A DNA stretch of 64,000 nt from Typhlomys cinereus (GCA_023101885.1 JALPQD010000138.1:2782542-2846541); one strand, 5' to 3'. Shown: positions 47,211 through 59,866, counted from the first letter of the stretch. Translations and numbers: made by a program. The notes: generated by a model from the letters alone, not told the origin.

Positions 47211-47539
47211 GTGAACCGTACTGAGGAGATGAGGCGAGTTTATCACCTATTCCCATGGGCCTTCCTACCCTCCACTCTGTCCTTGTCTCTCTCTGGGGTG
47301 GTGGATGCCTGTCCTTAACCCCGTGGTAGCAACCACAACTGCTTGTTTTGGCCACACACACCTTTCTTCAGAGGGAAGAAGTGATTAGGGAATAGCAAGT
47401 GGGCAGGTTTCAGGTTTCTCCTCCTTGGTACTTCTTGATTCCTCTTCTGGCAATAAGAATCATGCATAGCTGGAAAAGCTAAACATCTCAGAGTTTCAAG
47501 TTGCTGACTCAGTCCATCTCAAGAACCGTAACAAAAAAG

Positions 47540-47662
47540 CTTGGCGTGGTGACATACACCTGTACTATACCTCAGTGCCAGGAGGTAGTGGCAGGAGGAA
47601 CAGAAATTCCAGGCTAGCCTGGACTATGCAGTGAGACCATCTCAAAATAAACCAGAAAGCTA
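47540..47662 (+). repeat. B1 SINE
   Basis: CTTGGCGTGGTGACATACACC (compare the B1 start), AGGAGGTAGTGGCAGGAGG, TCCAGGCTAGCCTGGAC and a GAGACCATCTCAAAATAAA end. Confidence 0.75.
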
Positions 47663-49465
47663 CAAGAACAATTGGAGGCAAAAGTGAATTCTCTAATGCT
47701 GCTTATAGGTGCAATGAACATGCACCATCCTTGAGTCTTTAAGGATGCAATCTTGGGGTTTTCACCACTCTAAGCTGTGATCAGGGTACAGAGATGTGTG
47801 GGAGCAAGGAACAAGAAGTCCCTATGGAAGGATCCATTTGAAACCATACGGCCGAGTAGAGAGTGCCTTTGATTTCCTTGTCACACACCAAACAGCAGAA
47901 GTTCTTCATGGTCACTCTCTTTGACTTTTTAGAAAGGGAAATGTGCCAGCCGGGAGATCTGCTTTACATAAGAGCAAAACAAAGCTCAGGAACTGCCTAA
48001 GCACACACATATTCCCCTAACCTGGGAATGACTTTGCTTTTCTTATCACTCTAATTTTTTTTTCCTGTTTCCAAAGAGAAGTCAGAGTTTCAAAGTTTTA
48101 AGTTACTTTCAGGAATTGGTACTGGGAACAAGAAAATCCAACTTAAAATGAGCTCAAAGATTAACAAGCACGATGTGTGCCTTCACTTTTCATGTTTGGG
48201 CCCATCAGACAAACCCACAAAAGCATACCTTTTTCTTTTCTTGGACACCCAGACTACAGTGTGTTGCTCTAACTATGTGAACAGGTTATCTTGGTTGAGC
48301 AGCAACCAGAACTTGGTTAGAAACCTAGGATTCTGGGGCTAGATCTACTAAATCAGAATCTCTGATGCTGGATGTGGCATACTTTTGTCCCACCCACCCC
48401 AAAGCCTGAAGCAGGAGGATCCCTTGAGCCCGGAGTGTAGGACTGTAGTTACTGTAAGATGTGGCATCTGAAATAAGTTTAGCGTCAATATGGTGACCTT
48501 CAGGAAGTGGGGGGACCATGAGGTGGTCTAAGGAGGAGTGAACTGGCCCAGGTCAGATTCTCTATCTGAGCACAGGTCCCAGGTGACTGCCACGTGTATG
48601 AACATGGGACAAATCCTCCATTCTGGGGATGTGGCCACGTGGCCTAAATCATCAAGTTTTTGTTAATAGAAGACATCACTGGAAGACAGACAGATTATTT
48701 ATAACAATCCCTTCTTTCTACAAGGTCGTATCTTTTCCTCCCTGTTTAAAAAGTATTTAACTGGTAACAATGAGCAAATCATAACATTTTGTTTAACTCT
48801 TTTTCATGTACACATACTGTCTCATTTAAGATTCACAAGCTAATAAACTGTACACTTTCTTTCTTTTTATTGTTTTACCTAGTTACACAAGCTCAATGAG
48901 TAGGTATCCTCACTCCCTCTTTCCCCCTTCCTTTCTCCTCCTTTCCTTCTCCCTTTCTGTCTCTCCATCCCTCCCTTTCTTCTCCACCTACTTTCCTTCC
49001 TTCCTCTCTTTTGGTGTTTCCTACTTGCTCCCTTCCACCCTTCTGTCCATCAACTTATATGGGCCCCAAAGTCCCCTCTGAGTCATCTACTCTGAGTGGA
49101 TCAAGACTCTGAGTATACTCTTTCTTGACCCTCATCTTACCCAAAACAGAGTAGACATTAAATAAAATTTCCAAAGTCCACACTGAAAGTGAAAACTGTT
49201 CTTTTTAGTGGCAAAGTTTACTGAAGCCAAGTAAACTCCGCTTACTTTCAATCCAACACTTAGGAATTTTCCACTTTATTCTGTAAGGGTCTTAACATAG
49301 ACACCTGTGAGCACTTATAGAGAGAAACACAAAAATAGCAATCTCATATTGAATACTTCTATGTACAGTCAAAAGTTAGAGTTCCTTGTTTTTACTCCAT
49401 TTCTCCTGTTTTAACTTTTGTTTTTTTCCCCGATTAATTAGATAGAAGAGAAATTCACATGGGAA

Positions 49466-49489
49466 TACAAAAAAAAAAAAAAAAAAAAC
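49466..49489. repeat. Poly(A) run
   Basis: About 20 A followed by C-rich text. No element could be attached to it. Confidence 0.9.
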
Positions 49490-49703
49490 CCAAACTTACG
49501 TGAAGAGGGATATAACTGGCTTAATTACCTTTCCACCTGCTCAGTGCTTGGTATAGCGTTTGTATTTAGTAGCAACACAATAAATGTCTACGGAGTGTGG
49601 CACAGGCTGGAAACTTCAACCTCTTTCCAAGAATGTTGCTTAAGTGGCTTTTCTGGTTTTCTTCAGGACCGGAGCTAGATCCTCTGAACCCCTGTTTAAC
49701 AAC

Positions 49704-49747
49704 AAACAAATAAACTGGGGTGTGCTAAACAAATAAACTGGGGTGTG
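49704..49747. repeat. Short direct duplication, 21-bp unit
   Basis: AAACAAATAAACTGGGGTGTG occurs at 49704-49724 and 49727-49747, separated by CT. Confidence 0.85.
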
Positions 49748-49879
49748 TGGGCACGCACTTGCAACTTCATCACTGGGAGGCTCCCTCTCTCAGCCTACTT
49801 GGTGAGTTCTAGAGCTGTGGGTCAAAAAAAGTTGAATGATGATGATTGAGGAATGGCTCCTGAAGTTAGCTGTTCTCTG

Positions 49880-49883
<4 letters not shown>

Positions 49884-49927
<44 letters not shown>

Positions 49928-49940
49928 GTGCGCGCGTGTG
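49884..49940. repeat. (CA)n passing into alternating CG/TG
   Basis: A pure CA run, then CGCGTGCGCGCGTGTGC, an alternating purine-pyrimidine segment with CpGs. Confidence 0.9.
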
Positions 49941-51448
49941 CACTTCAAAGGCATTATCTGCAACAGAACTCTTCTGTAGTAGATCAGATTGCTTAGGTCC
50001 TTTGGTTTTTTTAGATCCCTTTTGTTTGCATCCTTTCTACTACAGAACTTTCCAGTTCAGCATTTTGTGGCTGAAGTGAATGGTGCCTCCTTTTTTTTTT
50101 TTTTTTTTTTTTTTTGCGCCACCAGGAGCAGGATGAAGATTGGTTCAGTTGCACGAATCATCCACCTCGGAATTCTATTCCAGATGCAGCTAGGACCCTT
50201 CCTAGGGAAAGAGAGGCCTGGATTATGGGATAGGCTATGGAATCATCCAGCTTTAGGTCCAAATTGTGGCCCTCTAATTCATTGACTTGGACATTTAACT
50301 CATTCCTGAATCAATTCCTGACTTTCCTGAGGCAAGGAGAAAGAAATGATTCCCGCTCACCATTCTCTTGCAGTAGAAGTGGGTGGAGCATGGAGATTCT
50401 GGCCCCCAAGGCTAACCACATCATGGTGCTCCTTGAGTCCTCCACAGATGGCTTCTTCTAGTTAATCATTGAGCAGGAGCTTCCCAACCAAGGAGTGGCC
50501 ATATGCCAGACCTGGGGTTGGCAGGAATGTCTGCCTACCAAGTTGGGGAGAGGGTCCTCCTTCAGCCATCTTGGAAGGAAAGGAAATGAAGGCTTGGAGA
50601 CCAGCCAAGCCGAGTGAAGCTTTGATCCTTCTGTTTTTCTTCTTATGAATCACAGGGAACAGAAAGAACACATTGGCTAGTTCAGCTTGGCTGCCAGAGA
50701 ATGTCTTGAACTCTCCATAGACAAATTTCAAGGAGCCTTCTGGAGGTCACATCCATCTAGCTTGGGCTTAGCAAATGGGTTGTGTATGGGGCAAGGAACT
50801 CCTGAGTACTCTGGCCTCTCGCACTAACCTTGGAAGCTGACTTGTGAGTCAGAGTAGTGTGATACTGGGGCGCTAGAGTGCTAATCTGCTGTAATCGCTT
50901 CTGGAACCTATCACAGCTCTGTGGCTCTAGACTCAGGATAAGTCTAGGGGGACATTCTGGTTGCATTTTTTTTTTCTGTCTTAGGCAAAGGATGGTGCGC
51001 AAAAGAATTTAGGAAATGCTCAAGCAAAGAAGGAGTCTTTCTGCCCTTCCTCAGGCCCTTTCCCATGTACTTCCATGTGAAGTGTTCAAGGCGCATGTGG
51101 AAGCAACAAGTAACTGTCGAAGAAATGTTTCAGTGGCTTCCTCAGCACAGGGTAGCACTAGGAAGACACCTAATGCTGTGGAGTAAGGCAGCCTTCCCTC
51201 TCGCCAGGCCAGAGGCTGCATGTGTGGACTGAAGAGAAATTCTGGGAGACATGACAGGGTGCCATGCTGGCTACTCTTATATATGCCCATGTGTTCCCAG
51301 TCTCTTTGCAAGCAGAAGAACTTCTAGGGTGACAGACTTGATCCATCCAAGCCAAGATTCTCTGATAACAGTAACATGGAGAATGGTGTTTGCTGTTGGC
51401 CAGGGCTCACACATTTTATGACTCTGAAAAAATGCCTGTCAGTAACCT

Positions 51449-51540
51449 TTCTGAGAGTTGGAGGTGGAATTCAGTTGGCAGAGAGCTTGCCTGGGATGCT
51501 TAAAGCCCGAGCTTGATCCTCAGCACCACCTAAAAAACAA
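51449..51540 (+). repeat. ID-type SINE, diverged
   Basis: GAGGTGGAATTCAGTTGGCAGAG, GCTTGCCTGGGATGC, GCTTGATCCTCAGCACC and an A-rich tail. Confidence 0.65.
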
Positions 51541-51546
51541 ACACAA

Positions 51547-51857
51547 GGGCTGGAGAGATGTTTTCAGGGGTTAAGACTGATTCTGCAAGTAGAAGATCCT
51601 GAGTTCAGATCCCAGGTCCCATGTAAAAAAACTCCAGGCAGAAACAGCAACCTGTACTTTCCAGTCCTGGTAGATGGAACCTGGGAAATCTCAGAGCAAA
51701 ATAAAAAGGAGGTAGAAGCAATCTAGTATGATTCCTGAAGTCACCCTTGGTCCTTCATAGGGACACACAGTATCCTTTGATATACATACATGCACACACA
51801 CACACACACACACCACACACACAATAATAAATAAATAAATAGATAGATAGATAGATA
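51547..51857 (+). repeat. tRNA-type SINE (older subfamily)
   Basis: GGGCTGGAGAGATG head, CCTGAGTTCAGATCCC B-box region, AAACTCCAGGCAGAAACAGC body, (CA)n, then AAATAAATAAATAGATAGATA tail growth. Confidence 0.85.
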
Positions 51858-52299
51858 ATTTGTACACCTGTAATCTCAACAGTTAGGAGATAGAGGGAGA
51901 AGGATCAGAAATTCAAGGTCACATTCTGCTACACAGAGAGCCTGAGGCCAGTCTGAGATACACGAGGCCCTGCTTTCTCCTTATGAAACAAAACTTTCAA
52001 GGTTACGAGGACTGCTAAAAGTTGGGTTTGTGTCTTAAAGGGACTTTAAAAAATCAGACACAGTCACCTTATATTCCTGTTCTTAGAAATCTACTTTTTA
52101 TTCACTTGTTACCCACCATGAGTAAGGGTAGCTTCATGTAGAGCCAACAACACTGGATGAGGAGGTCCAATCGCCTTCACAATCCAAAAGTGGCCCCTTC
52201 TTAGGGCAGGTCACTTTGCTACTTGATGGAGTTTCTCTACTTGTGAGCTGAGTTCTCCATCTTGTGAATTAGAATCTTCAAGGACATATATACATATAC

Positions 52300-52737
52300 A
52301 CGTAATGTGTGTAATATGCTTATTTGTATATACGTACTTAATTACATTATATATAATGGATTTTTATTCAGTTCTAAATAAAAATGGAATTATGACATTT
52401 ACAGGAAAATGGATGGAATTGAAAAATTGGTAATCCAGGCTCAGAAGGATAAGCACATGTTCTTTTATATATGCAGATCCTAGCTTCTAACTGGTGAATA
52501 TGCAAATCCAGTGGGAATAAATATGGATAAAGGCGAGGAAACTAGGGGAAAAAAGTCTCTTTAAGGTATTTGGGATGGGGAAGACAATCACATAGAAGGG
52601 GATGTTAGGGGTGAAGTAAGTGGGAAAAAGGGACAGATGAAGGCAAGTAAGAGGCTCTATTGAAATGAAATGTACTGAAAGCCCCACATGAAAATCTATT
52701 ACTTTGTAAGATAACTAAAAAATAAATAAAATTCTGC
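52300..52737 (+). mobile_element. 5'-truncated L1: ORF2 end and 3' UTR
   Basis: 'taatggatttttattcagttc', 'aatggaattatgacatttacagg' and 'aaaatggatggaattg' are the L1 ORF2 C-terminal coding text. A 3' UTR with purine-rich stretches and an AAAAAATAAATAAAATT end follows. The reading frame is broken. It contains the octamer at 52500-52507. Confidence 0.75.
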
Positions 52738-52969
52738 ATATGTGTAAAAATGGAACAAGGGCATAGGTCCAGGTTGTATCAGTGGCAGCTTCCTGATTCT
52801 GAAAGGTCCCATAGTTATTCAAGATGTCAGTCATCACTTGGAAAGCTGGAGACAGAACATATATATAAGACTTTTTGTTTTTCCAACTTCATGTAATTTT
52901 CTAGTGAATACTTGAAAAACAGTTCCCAATACCTGAATCCAATCCAAGAGTAAAGAAACTTTTTGTTTC

Positions 52970-52971
52970 AG

Positions 52972-53019
<48 letters not shown>

Positions 53020-53326
53020 GCGTGTGTGTGTGTATGTGTGTGATAGATATAGGTGTGTATATGTGTGTGGGACTATGTATAAATGCTTGTGGGTATATAA
53101 GAAAGCACTGTGTATGCTTATGGAGGTCCAAGGAGGACCTCAGGAATAATTCTGGATTGCGCTACCTCCTTATTGCTTTGCTCTGGGGTTTCCCAGGCTC
53201 CATCTTCCAGGCTCTGGAGTGCAGGCCTATGGTATTTCCAACTGGCATTTTTACTTGAGATCTGGGATCTGAACTTAGGTCCTTTTGCCTGCAAAGGCTT
53301 AACCCCTGAGCCATATCTCCAGCCCT
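52970..53326 (-). repeat. tRNA-type SINE (older subfamily), inverted, with (GT)n
   Basis: A (GT)n tract (52974-53036), then the inverted body ('ttgctttgctctggggtttcccagg') and head ending GAGCCATATCTCCAGCCC. Confidence 0.85.
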
Positions 53327-53335
53327 GTTCACCTT

Positions 53336-53460
53336 TCTTTGCTTGAGACAGTATCTCCCATTGGCCAGGAATTTACCTAATAGCCTGGACTGGTCAGCAA
53401 GTCTCAGAGCTGCCTTCCTTTCCCACCTCAGAGCTGTGATTACAAGCATGCGCCACCATG
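53336..53460 (-). repeat. B1 SINE, inverted
   Basis: 'ttgagacagtatctccc', 'cctggactggtcagcaag' and 'tgattacaagcatgcgccaccatg' match the complement of B1. Confidence 0.7.
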
Positions 53461-54395
53461 ATATTAATGTGTTTTAGACCTTCTCAGTTCATCATGACGG
53501 GCAGCCACGGTCAGGGTCCACTGAAGCAGATAATCTCTGTCTCTTTTTAGCCTTCATCTTATCTACCCAATTTGTGAATGTGCTTCCTAAACTACTGACA
53601 TATTCAATGTGTAACAGAGAGTTTTAAGTCTTATTCACCGTGCAAAGTCTCCAGTGACCTCCAGCCTCTTTCATTTCAACCACCCTACCCTTCCAGCTTT
53701 GGCCTGGAACTGCTTGTGAGCTGATGTTTTTGCCCATGTCTTTGGCTTTCGTCGTGGGCCATCACTTTCTGACCGTGGGTCACTTCCCATGGGTCTTTGA
53801 GTCATTTTCCTCTGGGGGGCATCAATAGAGACCCACAGTGTTCTGGGGAGAGCACACTGTTTTTTAAGTCTTTGTTCTCTCTCCTTTCGCCCCAAACCAG
53901 ACCTTATTGAGCAGGTAGAGTTTACCAATTAGAAGTAAAATATGGAAGAGGAAAAACTGAAATACAATGCTAGATAAATGACTCTAGATCCAAAAATCTG
54001 TAAGAAAATCACCACCAATTATCCTCTCACAGAAAGCCCAGTTGAAGATGCATCTGAATTCCTCATGGGGCCTCCCAATCTCTGGCGAGTGAATCTGCCT
54101 TGAATAAAATGTGTCTTTTGTCCAAGAACACTGAGGTTCTTTCCACTGGGGTGGGGGGTGGGAGGTAGGGGAGAAGTAATGCTCATTCTCACATTGATCC
54201 CTCCCTAGGATTCATACCTCCTAACATAGCTGGTCTCAAAGTATGACTTAACCTAGATTTACACAATGGAGGGAGGTGGTGGTTTCTCTAGGGACAGCTC
54301 AGGGGTTTCTCGTCTTCTCCTGCAGGTTAAGGGACAGATTAATGTGTCTGCTTTCTTGCTCTTGTCATTTGATGACCCAGGTGGCAGCTGATGGA

Positions 54396-54400
<5 letters not shown>

Positions 54401-54450
<50 letters not shown>

Positions 54451-54495
54451 AGAGAGAGAAAGAGAAAAGAAAGAGAGAAAGAGAGAGAGAGAGGA
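54401..54495. repeat. (CA)n followed by (GA)-rich tract
   Basis: (CA)n from about 54401 to 54448, then GAGA/GAAA to about 54495. Confidence 0.95.
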
Positions 54496-54604
54496 GTGAG
54501 ACACTCTGCTTCCACCCTTCTTGAAGTCTAGCAGAACGATTAGGCAAGACAAGCTGTTTGCTAAGGTTGGCTGTAAAGCACAGATTCCCATCTTCTAGGA
54601 GTTT

Positions 54605-54672
54605 GGTGCTTTAAGAATAAAGCATGAAATAGAAGTTAGTACTCAATATGCTTGTAAAACTAAAAAAAAAAA
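54605..54672 (+). mobile_element. Short L1 3' end
   Basis: AGTACTCAATATGCTTGTAAAAC and an A-run match the terminus of the L1 fragment at 28570-28990. The flanking GAATAAAGCATGAAA (about 54615 and 54673) occurs on both sides and is a likely target-site duplication. Confidence 0.65.
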
Positions 54673-55028
54673 AGAATAAAGCATGAAAACATGGAAAGTT
54701 CTATCTCAGATTTGCTCAAATTTTAGCCCCCATATGTCATCAAAGGCCTACTGGAGCATAAAGAATGAGACAAGTAACTCTGGGGACCTCACAGGCAGAG
54801 CACCTCATTTTGCTACCTGTAAGAGGAAGGAAGACAGGGCAGCACTGGTCAATAGTGGTTCTCAATGGGGGATAATTATCCAGGTTTTAAGATTTGGAAA
54901 TGATGACAAGGTTGGTTATGTTTATTTTTATTTTGCTGTTCACAGTTTGATTGGCAAAGAACCCAAGCTCCTTTTTAAGCCTTTGCCTTGTTAAACTGAA
55001 TAAATCATTACTGAAAGTACCTATATGG

Positions 55029-55385
55029 GACTGGGGAGATGGCTCGGTGGTTAAATCCTTTGCTTCACAAGCACAAGGACCTGAGTTCAGATCCTCAGAT
55101 CCCATGTCAAAATGTAGGCAGGTGTGTCACCCCTCTTATAAATTTAGTCCTGAAAGACAGAGCCTGGGATGCCCCAAAGTGAACTGGCTAGTCAGAATAC
55201 TCTAAAAGCATGTTCTGGGTTTAATTAGAGATCTAGTCACACATCAATAATGTGGAAAAGTGATTGGAGGTGATTCCTGATATTACCTTTGGGCCTTCAC
55301 AGCATACACACTTAAGTGCACACATATACATATGCCCACCCACATGCAAACACACACATGCACACACCCCATGTACACATATGTG
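55029..55385 (+). repeat. tRNA-type SINE (older subfamily), interrupted body
   Basis: GACTGGGGAGATGGCTCGG head, ACCTGAGTTCAGATCC. The body is broken by about 70 bp of other text (55180-55250), then 'ggtgattcctgatattacc' and a CA-rich tail resume. Confidence 0.75.
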
Positions 55386-55976
55386 AAAAGAACAAAGCAA
55401 ACATCATATCAGCAGGTAGCTTCCTCTCCCTCCCCCGATTAGTCGGTTCAGTTGTCCATCTCTTCTTCTATATGGCTCCCCATTTAACCTGCAGGTTTTG
55501 GCCAACTGCCAAGATGTAGTGTCCTGGGTCAGTGCATGAAGAAATAGTTGCCAAATGTTTACTCCCTTATGTTTGTCTCATTGACTCTCGCTCAGATGTA
55601 AGAGCTGAGCCCTGATTAATGTTTCCAAAGGACATAGATTGTAATTGTAAAATTTACCTTTTTTTAAAAGTTCTTCATTTTGTATTTGAAAACATTTGGT
55701 TTAACTTCTTTTATGGCTCTTGATTAAAAAATTTGTGCAAACATTAAAAGATCCAATTATGGGTTTATATAATGCTTCAATAGAATGAAAAACTGGCTAT
55801 GAACCACCGGTGACCTTTTAAAAGACTATTTTTCAAGGCATAATGTATGAGAAGCACACTGAGGCTTTGGAAATTCAGTTTATGAACTCAGATAACTTGC
55901 ACAGGAGATCTCTTACCTTTATCTACATACAGATAGTGTGATTTCAGCTTCATTGTTTATGAAGATGAGGGCAGGG

Positions 55977-56447
55977 CTAGGGAGATGGCTCAGGGGTTAA
56001 AGTCTTTGCCTCACAAGCAAAAGGATCTGAATTCAGATCCCCAGATGCCATGTAAAAATGTTGGGCAGAAATGGTAGCAGATTGCAAGTCTTGTTCTGGA
56101 AGGCAGAGCTTGGGAAATCCCAGAGCAAAGTAATAAGGAGATAGAACGATACAAGATGATTACGGATGTCTCCCTTGGGTCTCTACTGGTACACATGCTT
56201 AAGTGTCCCCTTGTACATACACCCACACATGCATTGCACACACACACATACAGACACACATACCTGCACGCACACACGCCTGCACATGCATACACCTGGA
56301 GGGTAGAGTCTGGGAAATACTATAGTAAAACAATAAGGAGGTAGAGTAATTCAGGATGATTCCTGATGTCACCCTTGGGGCTTCCGTGGGTACATACATT
56401 CAGGTGTCCTTTTGTACACACAGATACACAGAAATGTATACACATAT
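55977..56447 (+). repeat. tRNA-type SINE with duplicated 3' half
   Basis: Full copy from GGGCTAGGGAGATGGCTCAG to a CA tract (about 56240-56290). A second, head-less 3' half then follows ('ggtagagtctgggaaatac' to 'ttttgtacacacagatacac'). Confidence 0.8.
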
Positions 56448-56454
56448 ATGAACA

Positions 56455-56560
56455 TAAAACCAGATTTTGTGGCATATGCTTGTAATCCTAGCACTGGGGA
56501 TGCAGAGATAGGAAGTCCACATTGAGGGAGAGACCCTGTCTCAAATCTGTACTTACACTG
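56455..56560 (+). repeat. B1 fragment
   Basis: 'ttgtggcatatgcttgtaatcctagcactggggatgcagag' and 'gagagaccctgtctcaaa' match B1. Confidence 0.7.
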
Positions 56561-57364
56561 TGGAGAGTGGAGAGAAAGACACTCTTCACAAATACATGCA
56601 TGGAAAAACATGTGCATATCACCCTTCCCACCCCCCTACTTCCCCAGCCTCCTACCTCCCCATACACACGAGCATGTAATAATGAACATAGGGAGAAAGA
56701 ATAAGCAAATAAAGAGATCAGAAAGTGCTTTGCTCTAAAGGTATTGATTCAGCAGGCACAGGACTGACTGATGGGGGAAGAAAGAGGGTGGGGATGGCAT
56801 TTAGGAAATGACATGCCAGTGCCAACCACTGGGCAATTTTTCTTCCTCTGCTCCTCTACCTTGGGGGCAGCTGCCGGGGGTGGGGTGGGGAACATGAAGG
56901 GGCTCTGGAGAGTCTGAATAGATACTCATTGACCTCAGGCCAGTATCAATTTAATTTCAAGCCATTAGTCTACTTTTATGGGGATCTTAGAAAGGCAACA
57001 ATTGTTCTATCTCCCTGGCACAACTATTCCATGAGGCGGGCCATGACTTGTCTTGTTGGCTGAGCTTTAGTTAAGTTGGGAGAGTCAGATGGTATCATTT
57101 CAAAAGTGCTGCTGTCTCCTCACAGGAAAGTGGTGGCTGTCTGCATCTTTCCCTGGACACTACATTGTAGGACCCCAGTGCCTGGCCTTTTGATTTCTTA
57201 CAGATGGATTGGCTCTCCCAGGGGGGCTTGGCTTTGCTGTGCAGAGATGCACCTTTGTGTGGGGTGCATAGGTTTCTGAATAGTCATGCACAAACATGTT
57301 TGTTTCACCAAACAGAGAGTTAGAAGCAGGGTTTGGGGGTTTCTTTAGACTCACACTTGAATGT

Positions 57365-57500
57365 TTACTGTCTGGGAGACCCTGGGCAGTAAGACTTAAC
57401 TTCTCTGAGCCTCAGATGCCTTGTTTTTGCTTTCAGTGTTGCTGTGAAGGACAAAGTAGGTAATGTATGAGAAACCTGCACAGCATCTGGCATATGGGAA
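57365..57500 (+). repeat. MIR fragment
   Basis: 'ggagaccctgggcagtaagacttaacttctctgagcctcag' and 'cagcatctggcatatggg' match MIR core and 3' part. Confidence 0.7.
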
Positions 57501-58260
57501 GGAAGTTGGGATGTAGGCTTAAAAGGTAGGATATGGGAGCTGCACCCCCAGAATTCACTTCACAGACTGAGTCCTGACTTTCAAATGTTTCCGGTAAATA
57601 AGACTATAGTTTAGCATCACTAAACTAACCTCCTTTGGGCCTTGAAAGAGACTTGGGCCTCTTTGGATAGATTGACAAGAAGAAGCAAACTCTGAAAGTC
57701 AGTCCTCAACAACATGAACAGACTTGTAAATCAATATGCAATCACTGGTGGTGCATATATTCATGGCAGGAATTCAGGAAGAGAAGATAACCACAAATCT
57801 AAACTTCGGGCTGCATCCACTATGGAAGATATCAAGAAGAAAAAAAAGCTCAGTATTTGCCAAGAAAATCTACAAAACAATAACCCAGAGACTAGAGAGA
57901 GAGAATTATCTCCAGGTTGACATTGCTATAGGTAACGTATGTGCTCTCTGGTCCTAATAACATCCCATTGACTAATATGGGATGCAAGAAATGAATGACT
58001 CATCATGTGTCATCTTATGTTGCACTATTTAGATAAGGCAGGCTTTCCCATCTATATTGTCATAGCCTTGCCAATCCTCTATCTCTGGCAGCCAAGGGAT
58101 CTTGGTATTACAATAATTTTAAAGTCACAAGCAACAATCTTTATGAAGCCTCTCATGTGTCATTAGTGATCTCCTAGTTAGTGGATGATACTGAAACTAA
58201 GTAGACATTACTATTGGAAACTGGAAAGTAAATAACCAGCATATTGTACGTACAAAATGA

Positions 58261-58266
58261 TTTATT
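58261..58266 (-). terminator. Pou2af3: Candidate Pou2af3 poly(A) signal
   Basis: AATAAA on the minus strand (TTTATT on +), 267 nt after the stop codon. It gives a 3' UTR of roughly 290 nt if used. Later signals are possible. Confidence 0.4.
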
Positions 58267-58532
58267 CATTTACAAAAGAGTTTGTTCGTTGCACAGAAAA
58301 GTGAAACTTTGGGAGGTTCCATATAAAGTTTTAGCTATGAGTATATTCAGTGGTGGTGGTGCTGGGACCAGGCTTCATGTTGATGACTACATTAGTATCA
58401 AAAGTCTCAGAATAGTGCTATGTAAACCAGGTGGCAGCAAGGGGGCAGGGTGTAGTTTGTAAGTGAGTTGTTGATTTCCAAGTGTTATCTAGATGGGGTA
58501 GAAAAGTAGACAAACCCGTGAGATGATTTCTG

Positions 58533-58901
58533 CTAACTGTAGTAGTAAATGTCACAGTTGGTTTCTCTCTTATAGAAATCGCTGGTGGGGGCCGCCGAGG
58601 AGGCAAAGTCCACACAGTCAGCGCTAGAGTAGGAGAGATACTCCGCTGTTCTGAGGGTCTCCAAATGCTCAGCCTCGCAGGACGCACAGTAGCAGACAGA
58701 AGGGGTGGCTGGGGAGAAACAGGTGTATTGGGAGTGTGAGGGGAAATGGTGGTAAGAGGAGTCCTCTGGGGGGCAGCTGTGGTTTAGGGTGTCCAGAGGA
58801 GGTGGGGAGGCGTAGCTGTCTGGAGCATAAGGAGGAGGCTGAGCCGGGGAGTAACCGAAGGAGCCGGAGAGACTGGAGGAATCCGAAGGTGACTCTGGGA
58901 T
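58533..58901 (-). CDS. Pou2af3: Pou2af3 last coding exon
   Basis: The acceptor CTCGTTTCTCCAG ends at 58902 and the stop TAG is at 58535-58533. It encodes 122 residues: IPESPSDSSSLSGSFGYSPA, a Pro/Tyr/Ser-rich stretch, the Cys-rich SVCYCASCEAEHLETLRTAE, and the end TSDFYKRETNCDIYYYS. This aligns with the COLCA2 C-terminus. The human tail is NCDICYS as I recall, so Cys is replaced and an extra Tyr appears here. Function of the region is inferred to be transactivation. Confidence 0.95.
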   Translation of the reverse strand: MPESPSDSSSLSGSFGYSPAQPPPYAPDSYASPPPLDTLNHSCPPEDSSYHHFPSHSQYTCFSPATPSVCYCASCEAEHLETLRTAEYLSYSSADCVDFASSAAPTSDFYKRETNCDIYYYS

Positions 58902-59464
58902 CTGGAGAAACGAGAGCCAGGCAACAAAAGGTTTGAGAACTTAGACAAGATGAAAAGAGCCGAGCAGTGTGGATTTACGGGTGCTGAGGGAGAAAATTAG
59001 GGGTCCAAAGCCAAACCACCCAACCCAAGTCCCCAGAAGTAATCTCATTTGCTGACTACGTGATTTCACGACATGGCGTCCTCTGTCTCCTTTTTTCTTT
59101 CCCAACAATCCATCACCTTGCTTCACTGACTTCCTTTGTTAAATAAAACCATCCTTGGGAAGAGGTTTTGTTCTTAAAACCACAAAACCCCATTGTGCTT
59201 CAGGTCACCTGCACATCAAGCCCCGCTGCGTGCCACAATATAAGCTGCAGGTGGTACCTTGGATGTTTCTGCACACACTGTGGAGAGCTGAGTAAACATG
59301 TAAAGAGAGAAAATGGGTATTCAAAGATCCAGCCTCTGGGGCACTTGAGGATGGGAAACGACTCCATCATCCACCAAAGTCTCGTGCTCTGGGGACAAAA
59401 TACTCTTCTGCTTTCTTGTGAGCAGGTCTATCATTGCCTACCTCGGAGACTACCTGGATACTAA

Positions 59465-59472
59465 ATTTGCAT
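59465..59472 (-). promoter_or_regulatory. Octamer motif in Pou2af3 last intron
   Basis: Exact ATTTGCAT on the + strand in unique sequence, 563 bp 5' (in transcript sense) of the last exon. Confidence 0.4.
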
Positions 59473-59695
59473 ATTCTGCAGAGTTAATGCCTCATCCTCT
59501 CTAAAACTCCATCTGCACCTTAGATATTGACTTTTGAGAAACTAAAAGAAAAAAAAAGCACTCAGGCCTCTTTAAAAAAAAAAACTTCACGCTCCCAGTT
59601 TTAAAAGTTATCAATGACCTTGCTCATTATAAAGATGATATATTTTTGAACATTTGCACTCCATCAAGAACAGACAATTCCAAAAGCTAAGACCT

Positions 59696-59866
59696 TTTGT
59701 TATTTATTTATTTGTTTGTTTGTTTGTTTGTTTGTTTATGACAGGGTCTCATGTATCCTAGGCTGGCCTCAAGTTCATCTTGTAGCTGAAATTGACCTTG
59801 AATTCCTGATCCTTTGTCTCTGCCTCCCAAATGCTGGGATTAGAAAGTGTGCACCACAAAACTTCA
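59696..59866 (-). repeat. B1 SINE, inverted, with (TTTG)n tail
   Basis: A TTTA/TTTG run, then 'gacagggtctcatgtatcctaggctggcctc' and 'tgcctcccaaatgctgggattagaaagtgtgcaccac', the complement of B1. Confidence 0.85.

Larger units (their letters stand above)
34656..58244. other. Intergenic region between convergent Pou2af1 and Pou2af3
   Basis: About 23.6 kb. No exon with conserved coding content is recognised. Identified content is tRNA-type, B1, B4 and ID SINEs, MIRs, L1 3' ends and microsatellites. Unique blocks occur, for example 39.4-40.0, 41.85-43.2, 45.4-47.1 and 50.3-51.4 kb. Octamers at 43004, 43815 and 46197 fall outside recognised repeats. Confidence 0.65.

Noticed and set aside
53671..53928. 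85-codon minus-strand frame with Lys/Arg-rich composition
   Set aside because: No similarity recognised, no splice signals that place it in a gene, and a length within chance expectation.
179..56000. tRNA genes at the many 'gctggagagatggctcag...gagttcagatcc' sites
   Set aside because: These are SINE heads with pol III A and B boxes. They lack a foldable cloverleaf and are followed by a shared SINE body and (CA)n tail.
34656..58244. An additional protein gene or COLCA1-like transcript between the two genes
   Set aside because: Frames here are short, overlap repeats or lack conserved text. Without expression data no transcript can be supported.
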